From the NCBI GenBank assembly GCA_947565255.1, contig CANOFI010000084.1, positions 1-8,758 on the forward strand: 8,758 bases of DNA, written 5' to 3'. This DNA comes from an uncultured Lachnospiraceae bacterium. GTDB lineage: Bacteria; Bacillota; Clostridia; Lachnospirales; Lachnospiraceae. Numbering within the stretch: the first letter of the stretch is position 1; each line of letters starts with the position of its first letter. This document shows positions 7,601 to 8,758 of this stretch, piece after piece. The notes beneath the pieces were generated by a model that worked only from the letters and a program-made list of their open reading frames with translations, was not told where the DNA came from and searched no databases. The translations under genes were made by a program, and so were the position numbers.

Positions 7601-7785
7601 GAGAGGAGCATCTGCTGGAGCTTACGCTTTTCGGCAACCGAATTAATACCTTTGGTGCGCTGCATAACTGCAATGAGAACTGCACCTGGTTCGGACCGGA
7701 TGCCTGGAGAACAAAGGGAGATGGATACAGCTATGAATACCAGCTGCACCGGGTCGGGATTTTAAAGGCACCGGAAATAAAATAA
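4621..7785 (+). CDS. GH106-like glycoside hydrolase (putative alpha-L-rhamnosidase)
   Basis: A large 1054-residue enzyme predicted to cleave a terminal sugar, probably alpha-L-rhamnose, from an imported glycoside. The N-terminal part reads as the TIM-barrel region of the GH106 type: YRGAPFWAWN (23-32), GFGGFHIHSRTGLNVPYLGDEF in pieces from 51 to 72, GMLAWAYDEDRFPSG (87-101), FFTDEP (226-231), GVLSELYGVTNWDF (376-389) and LGVTVRVPHLSWMTMEGEAKRDYP spread over 404-427. Acidic residues in these motifs (D94, E95, D96, E230, E380) are candidates for catalysis or metal binding; I cannot assign acid and base without alignment. The middle (about 459-710) fits a beta/alpha accessory region with DVIVIPGCHTI. 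The C-terminus has a jelly-roll-like module (NGEQVE to ENSFLLGDFGVKV, about 829-896) and a final NTFGALHN...WFGPDAWR segment found in this family. No signal peptide is visible, so it is cytoplasmic. Length matches the usual 1000-1150. Family membership is likely; rhamnose specificity is inferred. Confidence 0.8.
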   Translation: MLYKKNNTPQLEDALFQNPTSEYRGAPFWAWNTKPEKEMMRRQMEAFAKMGFGGFHIHSRTGLNVPYLGDEFMEAVSDCVQYAKEHGMLAWAYDEDRFPSGFAGGLVTKDKKYRYRELFMTFDERPDYLPARPDGRAEESYLIARFDIVLKEDGTLQSYKRMKAGERPEGTAWYAYLRVASSEPWFNNQTYVDTLDASSIERFCEVTHERYKEAVGQYFGDVIPSFFTDEPKTTYKKFLPCAAEQRNLILPWTDDFPDTFLDRYGFDIIPHIPELVWELPGDAASKARYAYHRHVAERFTEAYSGTISKWCERNGVMLTGHMIKEPSLRSQSTAVGETMQPLGPFGIPGIDMLCDEREYTTAKQAQSVAHQYGREGVLSELYGVTNWDFDFRRHILAGNWQAALGVTVRVPHLSWMTMEGEAKRDYPASIHYQSPWYEEYKQIEDYFSRIHTAMSRGKAIVKIGLLHPVESYWLHWADDEHTADVRRQLDENFQQITQWLLFDHLDFDYVSESVLAQLGSSKDGKLCVGDMEYDVIVIPGCHTIRSTTLGLLRQMKEGGGELVFAGDVPYLTDAERSEECRQLAGECITVPMEHVSVSEALAPWRTVKIVDKSGNRCNKMLYQMREDGDSRWLLIVYGKKKERYDMEGTSTMWIRMPGQWDAVLYNAMSGEITQMDVTYERQETVVKHTYCIMDGILIRFLPKGSARTAIPALQRQTAAGQDAETGQEQEKKAPAKRLNAFAPVEVSLSEPNVYMLDLAEYAVDDEPFSPIEEVLRIGVLMREKYGITPQSGKMAQPWTTEKSRPEHVLKLRYMIESQMEVRQPSLALEHADETTIILNGEQVEKCVTGYYVDEKIQTVALPAIKKGTNLLQLEIPFGEGTDVENSFLLGDFGVKVCGTQQTITEPVRTLAFGDITCQGLPFYGGNITYKLPVEMGKEISVHAPYFRGSLIGVSLDNERVGSIMTAPYTLVIRKENVCSDASAGNACPEQTEEREEHLLELTLFGNRINTFGALHNCNENCTWFGPDAWRTKGDGYSYEYQLHRVGILKAPEIK

Positions 7786-7788
7786 AAA

Positions 7789-7808
7789 GCAGTCCGTAAA
7801 AGGACTGC
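7789..7808 (-). terminator. Intrinsic terminator of the AraC-family gene (minus strand)
   Basis: GCAGTCC (7789-7795) pairs perfectly with GGACTGC (7802-7808) around a 6-base loop. Read on the minus strand it is followed by TTTTTATTTTATTT, a proper T-rich tail. On the plus strand AAACGACG follows, which would not support release. It begins 3 bases after the glycoside hydrolase stop codon. Confidence 0.8.
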
Positions 7809-7835
7809 AAACGACGTATCAATACCGTATGTATG

Positions 7836-7883
7836 GCCGGGCAATACACGCTTTAGGAGTGTGCTGCCCGGCTTTCTTCTTCT
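7836..7883 (+). terminator. Intrinsic terminator of the esterase and glycoside hydrolase unit (plus strand)
   Basis: GCCGGGCA (7836-7843) pairs with TGCCCGGC (7865-7872). An inner ACAC (7846-7849) pairs with GTGT (7859-7862) past one A-C mismatch and a G-T pair, with a 9-base loop. A pyrimidine-rich tail TTTCTTCTTCT follows on the plus strand. The tail is interrupted by Cs, so efficiency may be moderate. The right arm lies inside the last codons of the convergent regulator gene. Confidence 0.65.
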
Positions 7884-8743
7884 GTCTCCAGTTTCCAGTG
7901 TTTTTTCCGAAAATCACGCGGAGTCATGCCCGTCAGCTTTTTAAACAGCTTTGAGAAATAAAAGGAGTCCTTCATTCCAACGGAAGTGGCGATTTCTTTT
8001 ACGGACATTTTTGAATTTTTCAAAAATCCCATGGCATTCTGAATGCGGATTTTCGTAATGTATTCCGGAATGGTCATATTGGTTTCTGATTTGAAGGTGC
8101 GTGACAGATACGAGCGGCTGTAATTTACATGCTCGCTCAGCATGTCCACATCAATGTCTAAGTAATAATTCTGCTCGATAAACTGCACCGCTTTCCACAC
8201 ACAGGAGTCTAATTTCAGCTCCTCCGAATGCTTCTGGTTGTTTTCCGCGAGCTGCTTAAGATAAGCAAATAAAATATAGAGCTGTCCCGTGGCGCAGAGC
8301 CGGTGGTTATCGGCCGTGTCCCCGAGTGAATTGATGATGGTCTGAACCGTACGCTGAATGGAATGGGTCAGTGTATTCGGCATAATAAAATGCTCTCTCG
8401 AAAAGCCCACATTCTGCAAAAGAAGCTCAGCCAGCGATCCGTTAAAGGAAATCCACATCAGTTCCCATGGATTTTGTTTGTCGGCATAATAGTGATGCTT
8501 TTTTTTCGGATAAAGAACAAATAAATCGCCCTGGTGCAAAACCTGTGGGAGACCGTTATCCGTCTGCAGATAGCCTTTTCCGCTCAGGACGAACATCAGT
8601 TTGTAGGAATCCAGCATGCGAGGTCCCACCCTGTAGGTTTCATCGCAGTACCGGTGGCCGGCCCAGGTAATATAGATGGAAGAATTTAAAAATTCTTCGG
8701 ATGGTGTATGAAAATATTGTGTAACAGAAGCAGATTCTTTCAT
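7853..8743 (-). CDS. AraC-family transcriptional regulator with N-terminal cupin-like domain
   Basis: A 296-residue regulator, typical for the family. The N-terminal half (about residues 10-120) is an AraC_binding-type cupin region: DSYKLMFVLSGKGYLQ (45-60), the turn VLHQGDLFVLYPKKKHHYYA (68-87) and WELMWISFNG (93-102). It probably senses a small ligand such as a sugar. The C-terminal part carries two helix-turn-helix units of the HTH_18 type: one at about 195-218 (VDMLSEHVNYSRSYLSRTFK) and one at about 246-270 (SVKEIATSVGMKDSFYFSKLFK), ending with the family signature KLTGMTPRDFRK. It is transcribed toward the glycoside hydrolase gene and ends 67 bases from it. ATG at 8741-8743 is preceded by AGAGGGG (8752-8758 on the complement), an acceptable ribosome binding site with 8-base spacing. 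Its own promoter lies outside the window. Control of the neighbouring esterase/hydrolase and transporter genes is inferred from position only. Confidence 0.93.
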   Translation of the reverse strand: MKESASVTQYFHTPSEEFLNSSIYITWAGHRYCDETYRVGPRMLDSYKLMFVLSGKGYLQTDNGLPQVLHQGDLFVLYPKKKHHYYADKQNPWELMWISFNGSLAELLLQNVGFSREHFIMPNTLTHSIQRTVQTIINSLGDTADNHRLCATGQLYILFAYLKQLAENNQKHSEELKLDSCVWKAVQFIEQNYYLDIDVDMLSEHVNYSRSYLSRTFKSETNMTIPEYITKIRIQNAMGFLKNSKMSVKEIATSVGMKDSFYFSKLFKKLTGMTPRDFRKKHWKLETEEESRAAHS

Positions 8744-8758
8744 CTGAAAATCCCCTCT

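Noticed and set aside
7237..7749. Minus-strand open frame of 170 codons opposite the 3' part of the glycoside hydrolase gene
   Set aside because: The plus-strand frame here encodes conserved GH106-like C-terminal segments, and the minus-strand product shows no domain and has no convincing ribosome binding site.
7789..7808. This hairpin as the plus-strand terminator of the glycoside hydrolase gene
   Set aside because: No T-run follows it on the plus strand; the T-rich tail is on the minus strand.

Overview
The window looks like a carbohydrate-utilisation locus from an anaerobic, low-to-mid GC Gram-positive bacterium, most likely a Lachnospiraceae or Clostridium-cluster gut organism. This placement is inferred from the strong AGGAGG-type ribosome binding sites, the lipobox-type solute-binding lipoprotein, the CUT1-type ABC transporter without its own ATPase, and the protein family mix. 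No ribosomal marker is present to confirm it.

Layout: bases 37-3424 on the plus strand carry a transporter operon: the C-terminal two thirds of a first permease (cut off or broken at the 5' edge), a second permease, and a 557-residue solute-binding lipoprotein. It closes with a clear intrinsic terminator at 3453-3486. A separate promoter candidate (3491-3519) then starts a second plus-strand unit: an alpha/beta-hydrolase (probable cytoplasmic carboxylesterase or deacetylase, 3562-4572) and a 1054-residue GH106-like glycoside hydrolase (4621-7785). An AraC-family regulator (7853-8743, minus strand) converges on it. The 67-base gap and the last bases of the regulator gene hold two hairpins. Each has a T-rich tail on only one strand, so the two convergent units appear to terminate in crossed order.

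How it may work: the lipoprotein captures an oligosaccharide or glycoside, the two permeases import it using an ATPase encoded elsewhere (MsmX/UgpC-type, not in this window), the esterase removes an acyl group and the GH106-like enzyme cleaves the glycosidic bond, probably of an alpha-L-rhamnoside or a related sugar. Neither enzyme has a signal peptide, so degradation is predicted to be intracellular. The AraC-type protein, with an N-terminal cupin-like sensing domain, is the obvious candidate regulator. The substrate cannot be fixed from sequence alone.

I see no CRISPR array, tRNA, rRNA, insertion sequence or phage gene, and no gene-free stretch longer than 300 bases. The most questionable point is the in-frame stop at 34-36 in the first permease. 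The most interesting biological point is the co-transcribed esterase and GH106-like hydrolase, which suggests an acylated glycoside as substrate.
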